DNA from: Acidobacteriota bacterium
Lineage (GTDB): Bacteria; Acidobacteriota; Thermoanaerobaculia; Multivoradales; JBCCEF01
NCBI GenBank assembly: GCA_039028635.1
Contig: JBCCHV010000041.1
Location: 1 to 57,164, forward strand
Direction of reading: 5' to 3'
Length of the DNA: 57,164 nucleotides
Part shown: positions 1 through 9,073 of the stretch, in pieces
Layout of the letters: the number at the start of each line of letters is the position of its first letter
Position numbering within the stretch: position 1 is the stretch's first letter
Made by a program: the position numbers and the translations under genes
The notes under the pieces: generated by a model
Seen by the model: the letters and a program-made list of their open reading frames with translations, nothing else
Database searches by the model: none
What the model was told of the DNA's origin: nothing

Positions 1-51
1 AGAAACCACGGTCACGTCGTCGGTGACCCGTACCTCGGCTTGAGTCGTCAT
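1..51 (-). CDS. Possible 5' end of a gene running off the left edge
   Basis: An ATG at 51 on the minus strand opens a frame of 17 codons that stays open to the window edge (starts MTTQAEVRV). The preceding minus-strand gene ends about 200 bases away. Too little is visible to assign a family, and no convincing ribosome binding site precedes the ATG. It could be a chance frame. Confidence 0.3.
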   Translation of the reverse strand, partial: MTTQAEVRVTDDVTVVS

Positions 52-251
52 GAACAGAGCCTCGCGGTGAGCGGCGCCTAGGCCGCTTGTTCTCAGGGGG
101 ATACCGCCCTCGATCAGGGGCGGATCTTAGCACGAGGCAGGGGTTGCGAAGGAGCCGTTGGGGGGCGGCTGGAACAGCAGGGCGACCCCCACGCAGGGAT
201 GGGGGCCGCCCGTCGGTTCCTGGTCAGCGGACAAGTCCTGCGATCAGGGGG

Positions 252-1718
252 TCAGACGCAGATGATCTCGTCGCAGGGCTCGCCGTCCTCTTCCGGAGGC
301 CCATTGTCTCCGCCCGGGTTGGGTGGCGGGCAGGAGTCCCAGGCCTCTTGCAGGATTTGACCGGTGTCGTAGCCGCAGGCGGAGGCGCTGGAGCCGTCGT
401 CGCAGTTGACGTCGACGCAGTGCCAGCCACCGCCGCCGTTGCCGGGATCCGGCCCGTTTCCGGGATCGCCCGGATCGGGAGTGGGACCGTTGTTGCCGCT
501 GCCGTTGCCACCGCCGCTGTTACCGCCTCCGTTGCCCGGATTGTCGCCCTCTTCGCAGCCGTTGCAGATCATCGGGATCTCCACCTCCTTGGTCCAGAAG
601 GTCGAGCCGGTGATGCGAGCGTTGGCCCCCGAGTAGCTCACCGAGACGCCACCGCAGACGCCGTAGAAGCAGCGCTCCACGGCACAGGTCGCCTTGGCCC
701 TGCAGCTCGATTGGTTGCCGCCCGACGAGATGCCCAGAATGTCTGCCGAGGCCGAGGCGGTCCGGTGGATGTAGGGTGCCGACGTGAACCCCGTATCACT
801 GCAGGAGACCGTGCCGTTGGGCTCACAGCGTGACCTGCAGCTGCTGTCGCAACTGCAGGTGAAGGCGGCGTCGAGAAGCAGCCGGTGGCGTCCGGTGACA
901 TGTCCTTTGGCGTCCGTACGCACCTTGGACTCGTACTCCGTGTCGGAGGTCTCGGCGCAGCTTCCAGAGGCTCCGAACAGGGAGGTGACGACATCTTCCG
1001 GCGACCCCACGTCGAGGCTGCCGGCGAGCTTCGCGAGGTCGCGGTGGACGGTCGCTTCGGCCTTGACGAGGCGGGCCTCGGCGACCCGCGGAACGATGTT
1101 GTCGAGCACCGTCAATTCGAGGGCGCCGTCGACGTCCTGGCGCCAGAGCACGGCAGCTTGGTAAGTGCGCTGCTGGCCGAGAGCTCGCACCTGGGCGCGA
1201 AAGCGAGTGAGGGCGACGGCGCGACCGGCCCCCGGCTGATGGCTGACGAAACCGGCGATGGCGGTGCCGGCCGCGATCGCTGGCGGCGGCGCATCGGCCT
1301 CGAGCCACTGCCACGAGGGCTCGTAGCGGACGAAGGTGCGCTTTGCCGAAGGCACCTCGAGCTGCCGCGAGGCGATCTCGAGAACGCTGCCGGAGAGCGG
1401 CGTCACGACCTCGGAGATGGCTGGCAGGCGTCCGAAATCACGCCGGTAGGTGGTGATGAAGCGGTCGAGCTCGATCTCGAACTCGTAGCCGGAGCCGCGC
1501 ACCCGCTCGCCGAGGCTGCGGTAGAGGTCGCGGACGACCGCCTCTTCGCTGCGTGTCTGATCGCCGTCGGCGACCTGCGGGCGAGTGATCAGGTCCGGTA
1601 GGAAGGCGTCCGTCGCGGTGGCGCCGTGGGCGCCGGCGGCGGGCATCATCAACAAGACGAGGGTCAGTAAGAGGGTGTTCCTAGGGCGAGGTCCGGCAAG
1701 CGAGCAGAGTGCAGGCAT
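252..1718 (-). CDS. Secreted Cys-rich hypothetical protein with Gly/Asn/Pro linker
   Basis: This 488-residue protein starts with a signal peptide (basic start, leucine-rich core near residues 14-25, then AGAHGA), so it is probably exported. Residues about 30-250 form an ordinary globular region. Residues about 250-395 are rich in cysteine (about a dozen and a half Cys), which suggests disulfide bonds or metal binding outside the cytoplasm. A low-complexity Gly/Asn/Pro linker follows at about 395-435, and a short Cys-containing tail ends in CDEIICV. I recognise no catalytic motif or family. A surface or matrix-associated role is inferred from this architecture only. It is monocistronic in this window and divergent from the BNR protein gene. 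Confidence 0.75.
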   Translation of the reverse strand: MPALCSLAGPRPRNTLLLTLVLLMMPAAGAHGATATDAFLPDLITRPQVADGDQTRSEEAVVRDLYRSLGERVRGSGYEFEIELDRFITTYRRDFGRLPAISEVVTPLSGSVLEIASRQLEVPSAKRTFVRYEPSWQWLEADAPPPAIAAGTAIAGFVSHQPGAGRAVALTRFRAQVRALGQQRTYQAAVLWRQDVDGALELTVLDNIVPRVAEARLVKAEATVHRDLAKLAGSLDVGSPEDVVTSLFGASGSCAETSDTEYESKVRTDAKGHVTGRHRLLLDAAFTCSCDSSCRSRCEPNGTVSCSDTGFTSAPYIHRTASASADILGISSGGNQSSCRAKATCAVERCFYGVCGGVSVSYSGANARITGSTFWTKEVEIPMICNGCEEGDNPGNGGGNSGGGNGSGNNGPTPDPGDPGNGPDPGNGGGGWHCVDVNCDDGSSASACGYDTGQILQEAWDSCPPPNPGGDNGPPEEDGEPCDEIICV

Positions 1719-1941
1719 CGTTTCCCCTTTCTCGAGGAGACCGCGGGGCCGGAGAGACCCCGCGCGCGATGAGTTGATTGCCGAGCCGGCTCGATTTCTT
1801 CGGGCTTCACTGGTCTACGCGTGAGACCTCGGGCGATCCAGTCAGTCGCGCTGGAGATCGCGGCCGGCAGGCCGCATCGCCAGCCTTATCCCGTGCTAGC
1901 GTTGGCGCTCTTTTTCGAGTCGAGAACCTGCGGAGGCTTCC

Positions 1942-4900
1942 ATGCTCATCATGCGCCCGTTGCTCCTGTCCCTCGCCGTGGTGCTCAGCGCCTCGAGCCT
2001 GTTGGCTCAGTCCGTCGACGAATCCCTTCTCGAGTCCCTCGAGTGGCGCGAGGTCGGCCCCTACCGCGGCGGCCGTTCGGCGGCGGTGGCCGGTATCCCC
2101 AGCCAGCGCGACACCTACTACTTCGGAGCCACCGGCGGTGGTGTCTGGAAAACCGAGGACGGTGGTCAGAGCTGGGACAACGTCTCCGACGGCTTCTTTG
2201 GTGGCTCGATCGGCGCCGTCGAGGTCTCCCCTTGGGATCCCAACGTGATCTATGTCGGCGGCGGTGAGAAGACGGTGCGGGGCAACGTCTCGCACGGCGA
2301 CGGCCTGTGGAAGTCGGTCGATGCGGGCAAGACCTGGGAGCACATCGGTCTGGCCGACTCGCGCCACATTCCTCGTATCCGCAGCCATCCCAAGGACCCC
2401 GACCTGGTCTATGTCGCCGCCCTCGGCCACCTCTATGGCCCGAACGAGGAGCGTGGTGTCTTCCGCAGCCGCGATGGCGGTGAGAGTTGGGAAAAAATCC
2501 TCTATGTCTCGGACCAGGCCGGGGCCGTCGAGCTGGCGATGGATCCGACCAATCCGCGAATCCTGTATGCCAGTTTCTGGCGGGTCCTGAGGACTCCCTG
2601 GAGCTTGGAGAGCGGGGGCGAGGGCTCCGGTCTCTGGAAGAGCGTCGACGGCGGCGACAATTGGCAGGAGATCACCGGCAACGAGGGGCTTCCGGAGGGC
2701 ACCTGGGGCATCTCCGGCATCACCGTCTCACCGACCGACCCGGAGAACCTCTACGCCATCATCGAGGCCGAAGACGGCGGCGTCTTCCGCAGCCAGGACG
2801 GTGGCGAGACCTGGACCAAGACCAACGAAGAGCGCGACCTGCGGCAGCGCGCCTGGTATTACACCCGCATCTATGCGGATCCCGCCGATCGCGAAAACGT
2901 CTACGTGGTCAACGTCCGCTTCCACCATTCGAAGGACGGCGGCAAGTCCTTCCGCCAGATTCCGACGCCGCACGGCGACAACCACGACCTGTGGATCGAT
3001 CCCGGCGATCCGGCCCGGATGATCGAAGCCAACGACGGTGGGGCCAATGTCTCCTACGACGGCGGCGCCAACTGGTCGCGGCAGAGTAACCAGCCCACCG
3101 CCCAGATGTACCGGGTGTCGACGGACAACGCTTTCCCCTACCGTCTCCTCGGTGGCCAGCAGGACAACTCGGCGGTTCGAATTCGCTCTCGGTCGGCCTT
3201 CGGCAACGCCATCGGCGGCCGGGATTGGGAGCCCACCGCCGGCGGCGAGAGCGGCCACATCGTCGCCAAGCCGGACGATCCGGACATCGTCTACGGCGGC
3301 TCCTACGGCGGCTACTTGACGCGCCGCGACCACCGCAGCGCCGAGTTCCGGGCGGTCAACGTCTGGCCCGACAACCCGATGGGCTGGGGCGCCGCCGAGC
3401 TCAAGGAGCGCTTCCAGTGGAACTTCCCACTGTTCTTCTCGCCGCACGATCCGAATCGCCTCTACGCGGCGAGCCAACGGCTCTTCGTGAGCCAGGACGA
3501 AGGCCACTCGTGGACCGCCCTGAGCGGCGATCTGACCCGCAACGACAAGGACAAGATGGGACCGTCCGGCGGTCCGATCACCAAGGACAACACCAGTGTC
3601 GAGTACTACGGCACCATCTTCGCGGCCCTCGAATCGCCCCATCAGGCGGGGGTTTTCTGGGCCGGCTCCGATGATGGGCTGATCCATCTATCGCGGGATG
3701 GCGGGGCGAGTTGGCAGAACGTCACGCCGCCGCAGCTTCCGGAGTGGTCCCAGATCAACGGCATCGATCCCCATCCCACCAACCCCGGGGGCCTCTACGT
3801 CGCCGCCACCCGCTACAAGCTCGACGACTTCAAACCCTACCTCTACCGCACCCTCGACTACGGAGCGAGCTGGCAGGGGATCACCGACGGTATTGCCGAG
3901 GATCACTACACGCGCGCCATTCGCGCCGATGCCGAGACCCCGGGCTTGCTCTATGCCGGTACCGAGCGAGGCGTCTACGTTTCTTTCGATGACGGCCGTC
4001 GTTGGCAGTCCCTGCAGCTCAATCTGCCGCAGGCTCCGGTCACCGACCTGGCGGTGAAGGAAAACGACCTCATCGCCGCCACCCAGGGGCGGGGATACTG
4101 GATTCTGGACGACCTCTCCCTGCTGCCGCAGCTCGCCGCCGTCGAGGCCGAGGTGCCGGCTCGCCTCTATCGGCCGGCGCCGGCCTATCGCTTGCCCAAT
4201 GGTCGCTCCGAGGACCCGGGCGACGCCGGAACCAATCCCGAAGAGGGCGTGGTGGTGCACTTCTGGCTGGGTGCTCTGGACGGCGAGGCCGAGGTCAAGG
4301 TGGAGATGCTCGACGGCGAGGGTTCGGTCTTGCGCACCTTCCTCGCCGAGCCGGACGACGAAGAAGAGGGCGAGGACACCGGTCAGGAGGATCCCGCCGT
4401 CAGTCGCTCCCTCGAGCTTTCGGAGGGTGCCAATCGATTGAGCTGGGACCTCCGCCATGCCGGCGCCGAGGGCTTCCCCGGGATGGTGACCTGGAACCGT
4501 CTGAGCAACGGCCCCAAGGTGGTGCCTGGGACCTATCGGGTGCGACTGTCGGTCGGCGAGTGGAGCGATGATGTGGAGTTCGAAGTGCTTCCGGATCCGC
4601 GCGCCACCACTCCCCTCGAGGATCTGTCGGCGCAGGTCGACTTCGTCCTCGCCGGGCGCGACAAGCTCTCCGAGACCCACCGCGAGATCGGCCGGCTGCG
4701 CCAGGTGCGGGAGCAGATCCAAGGGGCCGAGAAGCGACCCGGTGTCGGCGAAGAGCTGGCTGCCGAGGCCAAGGCCCTGGGAGAGAAGCTGACCGAGATC
4801 GAAAAGGCCCTCTACCAGACCCAGAACCGTAGCCGCCAGGATCCCCTCAACTTCCCGATTCGCCTCAACGACAAGCTCGCCGGGGTGCTCTTTCTGGCGA

Positions 4901-5076
4901 CCTTCGGCAACGGCCGCCCGACGCAGTCGATGGTGGCGGTGCGGGACGAGCTGATCGCCGCCATCGACGAGCAGCTCGGGGCTCTGCGGGCGGTGTGGGA
5001 CGAAGAGCTACCGAAGTTCAACCAGTCGCTGGAAGAGGCTGAGGCGGTCGGGGTCTACCTGCCCGAGCTCGACTGA
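1942..5076 (+). CDS. Secreted BNR/sortilin-like beta-propeller protein
   Basis: This 1044-residue protein has a signal peptide ending near SLLAQS (residue 23). At least six BNR/Asp-box repeats follow, such as GGGVWKTEDGGQSW, GLWKSVDAGKTW, GVFRSRDGGESW and GVFRSQDGGETW. The repeats (residues about 50-720) predict a VPS10/sialidase-type beta-propeller. A C-terminal part (about 790-900) contains an acidic stretch and an LSWDLRH...PGTYRVRL segment resembling a FlgD-type Ig fold, followed by a helical tail. The family is often annotated as glycosyl hydrolase, but I see no sialidase catalytic set, so a binding or proteolysis-linked role is equally possible. GGAGG lies 5 bases before the ATG, which supports this start over the ATG nine bases on. 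Confidence 0.85.
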   Translation: MLIMRPLLLSLAVVLSASSLLAQSVDESLLESLEWREVGPYRGGRSAAVAGIPSQRDTYYFGATGGGVWKTEDGGQSWDNVSDGFFGGSIGAVEVSPWDPNVIYVGGGEKTVRGNVSHGDGLWKSVDAGKTWEHIGLADSRHIPRIRSHPKDPDLVYVAALGHLYGPNEERGVFRSRDGGESWEKILYVSDQAGAVELAMDPTNPRILYASFWRVLRTPWSLESGGEGSGLWKSVDGGDNWQEITGNEGLPEGTWGISGITVSPTDPENLYAIIEAEDGGVFRSQDGGETWTKTNEERDLRQRAWYYTRIYADPADRENVYVVNVRFHHSKDGGKSFRQIPTPHGDNHDLWIDPGDPARMIEANDGGANVSYDGGANWSRQSNQPTAQMYRVSTDNAFPYRLLGGQQDNSAVRIRSRSAFGNAIGGRDWEPTAGGESGHIVAKPDDPDIVYGGSYGGYLTRRDHRSAEFRAVNVWPDNPMGWGAAELKERFQWNFPLFFSPHDPNRLYAASQRLFVSQDEGHSWTALSGDLTRNDKDKMGPSGGPITKDNTSVEYYGTIFAALESPHQAGVFWAGSDDGLIHLSRDGGASWQNVTPPQLPEWSQINGIDPHPTNPGGLYVAATRYKLDDFKPYLYRTLDYGASWQGITDGIAEDHYTRAIRADAETPGLLYAGTERGVYVSFDDGRRWQSLQLNLPQAPVTDLAVKENDLIAATQGRGYWILDDLSLLPQLAAVEAEVPARLYRPAPAYRLPNGRSEDPGDAGTNPEEGVVVHFWLGALDGEAEVKVEMLDGEGSVLRTFLAEPDDEEEGEDTGQEDPAVSRSLELSEGANRLSWDLRHAGAEGFPGMVTWNRLSNGPKVVPGTYRVRLSVGEWSDDVEFEVLPDPRATTPLEDLSAQVDFVLAGRDKLSETHREIGRLRQVREQIQGAEKRPGVGEELAAEAKALGEKLTEIEKALYQTQNRSRQDPLNFPIRLNDKLAGVLFLATFGNGRPTQSMVAVRDELIAAIDEQLGALRAVWDEELPKFNQSLEEAEAVGVYLPELD

Positions 5077-5100
5077 GGGGTCTCGGGAGACGTCAGCGAG

Positions 5101-5119
5101 CCGAGGGGCCTCGCCTCGG
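5101..5119 (+). terminator. Short GC hairpin after the BNR gene
   Basis: CCGAGG (5101-5106) pairs with CCTCGG (5114-5119) around a 7-base loop, 25 bases after the BNR stop. There is no U-tract, so this is at best a weak or Rho-assisted terminator. Confidence 0.25.
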
Positions 5120-5138
5120 ACCTGATGCCCCTTCGCGG

Positions 5139-5144
5139 TAGGCT
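5139..5144 (+). promoter_or_regulatory. TAGGCT -10-like box for a leaderless hydrolase gene
   Basis: TAGGCT ends nine bases before the TTG at 5154, where no Shine-Dalgarno sequence is visible. Transcription would start within a few bases of the start codon. No convincing -35 box lies 16-18 bases upstream. The same box and spacing recur before 20009 and, more weakly, before 13790. Confidence 0.35.
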
Positions 5145-5153
5145 GCTGGCGCC

Positions 5154-5984
5154 TTGAACGAACCTCTGGAATTCGAGATCCCGGCCCGCGATGGTCGCTC
5201 CTTGGCGGCGAGCCTCTACGGCACGAGCGGCCCGCTGGTGGTGATCTGCCCGGCGACGGCGGTTCGGCGGCGCTTTTACCGGGCGTTTGCCGAGTACCTC
5301 GTCGGTCGCGGCTTTCGGGTCTTGACCTTCGACTACCGGGGCGTGGGCGGTTCGCTGCGCGGCAAGCTGAGGGCCGACGACGCCACCATGCGCCAGTGGG
5401 GCGAGCTCGACACCGCCGGCGTCCTCGACTGGATCGCGGCCGAGCTGTCGCCGCAGCGTCTGCTGGTGGTGGCTCACAGCGTTGGCGGCCAGCTCCTCGG
5501 TCTGCTGCCGAACCACGGCATGATCGACGCCGCCGTCACCATCTCCTGTCAGAGTGGCTTCTGGGGTCACTGGCCGTGGCCCGGGCGCGCCCGGGTCCTC
5601 TTGCTCTGGTATTTGTTGATTCCGGCGGCCAGTACCCTCTGCGGCTATTTTCCGAGCAAGCTCTTCGGGGTCGGCGAAAACTTGCCGGCCGGGGTGGCGC
5701 GCCAATGGGCTCGCTGGGGGCGTCGCCCCTCTTACCTAATCGATGGCCCAGACGATGAGGCGGCCTTTGCCGACTTCCGCCGGCCGATGCGGGCCTACAG
5801 CGTTGACGACGATGGCTACGCGCCGGTGGCCGCTGTCGACGCTCTGCATCGGCTCTACCGCGGGGCCGATGTCGAGCGGGTGCATCTCGAGACCCCGCTG
5901 GGCCACTTCGGGTTTTTCCGCCGGGGGGCTCCGGAAGAGCTGTGGCGAGGGGTGGCCGACTGGTTTGTCCAGGTGGGCGATTGA
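5154..5984 (+). CDS. Alpha/beta hydrolase (putative serine esterase)
   Basis: This 276-residue cytoplasmic alpha/beta-hydrolase has no signal peptide. The nucleophile elbow is AHSVGG with Ser109, the oxyanion/strand region contains VVICPAT and VLTFDYRGVGGS, and a late LGHFGFF segment supplies the probable catalytic His. It most resembles the 'predicted alpha/beta hydrolase' group of unknown substrate. The reading frame starts with TTG at 5154; an ATG is not available close by and the N-terminal strand (LEFEIPARDGRSLAAS) fits the fold, so TTG is accepted. The mRNA may be leaderless (see the box at 5139). Confidence 0.8.
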   Translation: MNEPLEFEIPARDGRSLAASLYGTSGPLVVICPATAVRRRFYRAFAEYLVGRGFRVLTFDYRGVGGSLRGKLRADDATMRQWGELDTAGVLDWIAAELSPQRLLVVAHSVGGQLLGLLPNHGMIDAAVTISCQSGFWGHWPWPGRARVLLLWYLLIPAASTLCGYFPSKLFGVGENLPAGVARQWARWGRRPSYLIDGPDDEAAFADFRRPMRAYSVDDDGYAPVAAVDALHRLYRGADVERVHLETPLGHFGFFRRGAPEELWRGVADWFVQVGD

Positions 5985-6142
5985 GGAGCGGAGCTGGGTC
6001 GAGAAGGATCCCATGCGAGTGTCCTTGGCCGGCAATGAAACCTTCGTCGAGTCCGATTCGTGGTTGCGAAGTCGGGTCGCTTCGGCTCCTTGGGGGCCGC
6101 GGTGGATGGTTCTTGAAGTTCCCATGGATGGCTTGTGACAAC

Positions 6143-6156
6143 GAGGATCGATCCTC
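6143..6156 (+). promoter_or_regulatory. Perfect 14-bp palindrome abutting a start codon
   Basis: GAGGATCGATCCTC (6143-6156) touches the ATG at 6157 and includes the GAGG that would act as ribosome binding site. It could be an operator for a dimeric regulator or an RNA hairpin masking the ribosome binding site. Confidence 0.4.
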
Positions 6157-7875
6157 ATGCGATCAAAGAATCGAGCGATGCTCTTGGCAGTTCTGGCGAG
6201 TGCCTGGGGTCTGTCCCTCCCAGTCGCTGGAAGTGGCGATATTGAAAAGGCCAGGCCTCGCCTCGAGGACCTGCTAGCGGATTGGAAGTCCACCACCGAC
6301 CCAGGCTTTTCGGTGGCCGTCTCCCTGAACGGCGAGCTCGTCGATAGCGCCGGCTTCGGCCTCGCTCAGATCGAGCATGGGGTTCCGATCAAGGGCACCT
6401 CGGTATTCCACGCTGCCTCCGTCTCGAAACAGTTCACGGCCTACTCGGTCTTCCTGCTGGAAGCCGCCGGCAAGCTCTCGCTCGACCACGAGGTGGCCGA
6501 TTACTTCCCCGAGCTTGAGAGCCTGGGAGCGATCACGGTGCGGCATCTGCTCACCCATACGAGCGGTCTGCGCGACCAGTGGACCTTGCTCGGAATGGCC
6601 GGCTGGCACGCGGACGACCTGAGGACGGATGACCAGATTCGCCGTCTCATCTTTCGCCAAAAGGGTCTGAACTTCCCGCCCGGGAGCCGATACGAGTACA
6701 ACAACTCGAACTATTTCCTGCTGGCTCAGCTGGTCGAAGAAATTTCGGGCCAGACATTCCGGGAATTCACCAGGCAGCACGTCTTCGAGCCTTTGGGGAT
6801 GTCGCGAACCCAGTTCTACGACGATCATTCGCGACCCGTCGCGAATCGGGCCTACTCCTACCTGCGGCTGGCAGACGGTTTTGCCAAGGGCAACCTGAAC
6901 TTCGCGACGGTCGGGCCTACCGGCTTGATGACGACCGCCGAGGATCTCCTCCTGTGGGCCGAGAACCTGCGTTCCGGAGAGCAGGTGGCGAGCTCGGTGC
7001 GGGAGCGGCTGGCGGAGAGGGCCACCGCCGGCGACGGACGTGATGCGGTCTTTGCGATGGGCCAAGAAGAACGGGAGTCCCATGGCTTCGTCACCTGGTC
7101 CCATGGTGGCCGGGACGCCGGCTATCGGGCCTTTCTATTGCGCGTTCCGGCGGCGGGTTTCGCCGTGGCTCTGCTCGGCAATCGCTCCGATCTCGACACC
7201 GCCAAAATCGCCTTTCAGATTCTCGAGGCTTTTCTCGCCGATCACCCGTCCTACACCGCACCCGCGCCGCTTCGATGGTCGCCGGCGAGTCGGGCGGATC
7301 TGGCGGCCTTCAGCGGCACCTACGAGTTGATCCCAGGGCTCATCTTCTCGCTCTCAACGGATGGCGAGAAGCTCTTCTTCGCACCCCACGGGGTGGGTCA
7401 GGGAACGGCCCTGCCGCAGGTTGGAAAAGACGAGTTCGCCCTCAATCCCGAGGTTGATCTCACTCTGCGGTTCCCGGATCCGGGGGACGGTCCGGTGTCG
7501 CACTTCGAGTATCAGATCGGCCTTCATGGCAGTCTGTTGGCGCGGCGGGTCGAGCTGGTGCCCTTCGATGCCGCCAATCTCGACCTGGCGCAGTACGAGG
7601 GGCGCTATTTCAGCGACGAGTTGCAGACCGAGTATGAGCTGCGCGTCGCCGGAGGAGTCCTGATCGTCGATCACTTTCGTCTCGGGCCAGTGTCTCTGCG
7701 GCCTTATCAACAGGATCTGTTCAGCTCGTCCGATTCGGGGCTCAGGAAAATCGAGTTCGAGCGTGACAGTGAGGGTCGGATCGTGGGTTGGCGGGGATCC
7801 GGGATCCTTGCCGAGGGGGTCTGGTTCGTCAGACGGACTCCCTCGGCACGGGGCGCGATTGAGGTTGACCCCTGA
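6157..7875 (+). CDS. Serine hydrolase of the beta-lactamase/class C (penicillin-binding) family
   Basis: This 572-residue protein has a probable signal peptide (hydrophobic residues 8-25) and a class C beta-lactamase-like domain. The three catalytic motifs are visible: SxxK as S88-V-S-K91, YxN as Y181-N-N183 and the KTG-equivalent HGG at 316-318. The C-terminal 200 residues form an extra beta-rich region, common in esterase or D-aminopeptidase relatives. Such proteins act in the periplasm or outside the cell on esters, D-amino-acid peptides or peptidoglycan fragments; the substrate cannot be read from the sequence. It is not evidence for antibiotic resistance. Its start codon directly follows the palindrome at 6143. 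Confidence 0.85.
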   Translation: MRSKNRAMLLAVLASAWGLSLPVAGSGDIEKARPRLEDLLADWKSTTDPGFSVAVSLNGELVDSAGFGLAQIEHGVPIKGTSVFHAASVSKQFTAYSVFLLEAAGKLSLDHEVADYFPELESLGAITVRHLLTHTSGLRDQWTLLGMAGWHADDLRTDDQIRRLIFRQKGLNFPPGSRYEYNNSNYFLLAQLVEEISGQTFREFTRQHVFEPLGMSRTQFYDDHSRPVANRAYSYLRLADGFAKGNLNFATVGPTGLMTTAEDLLLWAENLRSGEQVASSVRERLAERATAGDGRDAVFAMGQEERESHGFVTWSHGGRDAGYRAFLLRVPAAGFAVALLGNRSDLDTAKIAFQILEAFLADHPSYTAPAPLRWSPASRADLAAFSGTYELIPGLIFSLSTDGEKLFFAPHGVGQGTALPQVGKDEFALNPEVDLTLRFPDPGDGPVSHFEYQIGLHGSLLARRVELVPFDAANLDLAQYEGRYFSDELQTEYELRVAGGVLIVDHFRLGPVSLRPYQQDLFSSSDSGLRKIEFERDSEGRIVGWRGSGILAEGVWFVRRTPSARGAIEVDP

Positions 7876-7876
7876 G

Positions 7877-7903
7877 GCCGAGCCGTTTCGCGGCTGCCTC
7901 GGC
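7877..7903. terminator. Hairpin between convergent genes
   Basis: GCCGAG (7877-7882) pairs with CTCGGC (7898-7903), with an inner CCG/CGG stem. It lies between the stops of two convergent genes and could serve either strand. No U-tract follows. Confidence 0.35.
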
Positions 7904-7924
7904 GGTCGGTTGGAAAACCAGAGG

Positions 7925-9073
7925 TCAGAAAGACAGACGCGCCAGGGCTCGAAACTGCGCCTGGGCGAAGGCTCGAGGAGTGGCGGCGATGAGGGCGTCG
8001 CGCAGGGTCTGGGGTAGGCCGCCAGGGAGATGGGCGAAGCGCCCGATGATGCGCGATCGGCGGACGATGGAGACGGCCTTCGGGCGCCGCAGCCGGACGT
8101 AGCGCGCAAAGGCGCTGGCCGGATCGGTTCTCTGCTCGCCCAGGCAATGGGCGAGGGTGGCGGCATCCTCGAGGGCCTGGGCTCCGCCTTGGCCGAGGTT
8201 GGGGGTCGACGCATGGGCGGCATCCCCGAGCAGGATGATCCGGCCACGGTTCCAGCGCTTCAATGGCCGGAGATCGAACAGGTCGCTCTTCAGCATCTGG
8301 TCGCCTGGCGTGGCCGCCAGGATGCTCTGCTCGAGCTTTCCGAAGTCGCGGAAGCGGTGTCGCACGACCGCCGCGTCCTCGAGGGGAATGTCCGCCGCCG
8401 AGGTCACCGGAGCGAACCAGTAGGTGCGGTCGTCGGCGAGGGGGGAGAAGCCGAAGCGCCGGCGCCGGCCCCAGTTTTCTCTACCGATCGCATCGATGGC
8501 GAGGTTGGCGACACCGCGGTAGCAGGTCTGGCCGGCAAAGCGCAGGCGGGCCTGCGGGAAGAGCTCCTGACGCACCCGCGAGCGCAGCCCATCGGCGCCG
8601 ACCACGGCACTGGCGAGGATGTGGTCGCCATCGGCGAACTCGAGCTCGAAGGCATCGCCTCGCAAGCGCAGGCCGGCAAAGCGCTTGCCGAGCTGCAGGA
8701 TGCCCTCGGGGAGAGCCTCGGCGAGGATCGCCTGCAGGCGAAAACGATCGATCGAGACCGTCGACCAACCGAACTGGTGGCGGATGGCGTCGAAGTCGAC
8801 TTGGATGAGCGGACGTCCGGCGGCCGTTTTCAGCTCTGCTCGGCGCAGCCGTACGCCGGCGCTCTCGACCGCTTCCGCCAAGCCCAGGCGGTCGAGGACC
8901 TGCATGGCGTTGGAGGGTAGCCAGATGCCGGCACCGACGGGATCGAGGCGCGGAGCCGATTCGAAGACGCGGCACGAGATGCCGCGCTGATGGAATGCCA
9001 GCGCCGTCGCCAGGCCACCAATGCCGCCGCCGACGATCGCCACCGGCAGCTTGTCGAGTAGATCGAGGGTCAC
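7925..9073 (-). CDS. FAD-dependent aromatic-type monooxygenase
   Basis: This 382-residue flavoprotein is of the p-hydroxybenzoate-hydroxylase/UbiH-like fold. A GxGxxG dinucleotide motif lies at residues 15-20 (VGGGIGG), a central DG motif reads GADGLRSRV, and a GD motif reads LLGDAAHASTPNLGQGG, which binds the FAD ribityl chain. It would use NAD(P)H and O2 to hydroxylate or epoxidise a small substrate, which is not identifiable here. The frame is open much further upstream, but that part only mirrors the aldehyde dehydrogenase gene. The GTG at 9073 overlaps the TGA of the preceding gene as GTGA, so this start is chosen and translational coupling is likely. It is the last gene of the deoC operon. 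Confidence 0.82.
   Translation of the reverse strand: MTLDLLDKLPVAIVGGGIGGLATALAFHQRGISCRVFESAPRLDPVGAGIWLPSNAMQVLDRLGLAEAVESAGVRLRRAELKTAAGRPLIQVDFDAIRHQFGWSTVSIDRFRLQAILAEALPEGILQLGKRFAGLRLRGDAFELEFADGDHILASAVVGADGLRSRVRQELFPQARLRFAGQTCYRGVANLAIDAIGRENWGRRRRFGFSPLADDRTYWFAPVTSAADIPLEDAAVVRHRFRDFGKLEQSILAATPGDQMLKSDLFDLRPLKRWNRGRIILLGDAAHASTPNLGQGGAQALEDAATLAHCLGEQRTDPASAFARYVRLRRPKAVSIVRRSRIIGRFAHLPGGLPQTLRDALIAATPRAFAQAQFRALARLSF

Noticed and set aside
6013-6138. Small 41-codon frame with an AAGGA-like site before its ATG, between two hydrolase genes
   Set aside because: Third-codon-position GC is clearly lower than in the neighbouring genes and the sequence has no protein-like pattern.
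6157-7875. Resistance beta-lactamase
   Set aside because: The class C-like motifs are shared by many esterases and peptidases, and the extra C-terminal region points to those rather than to a resistance enzyme.
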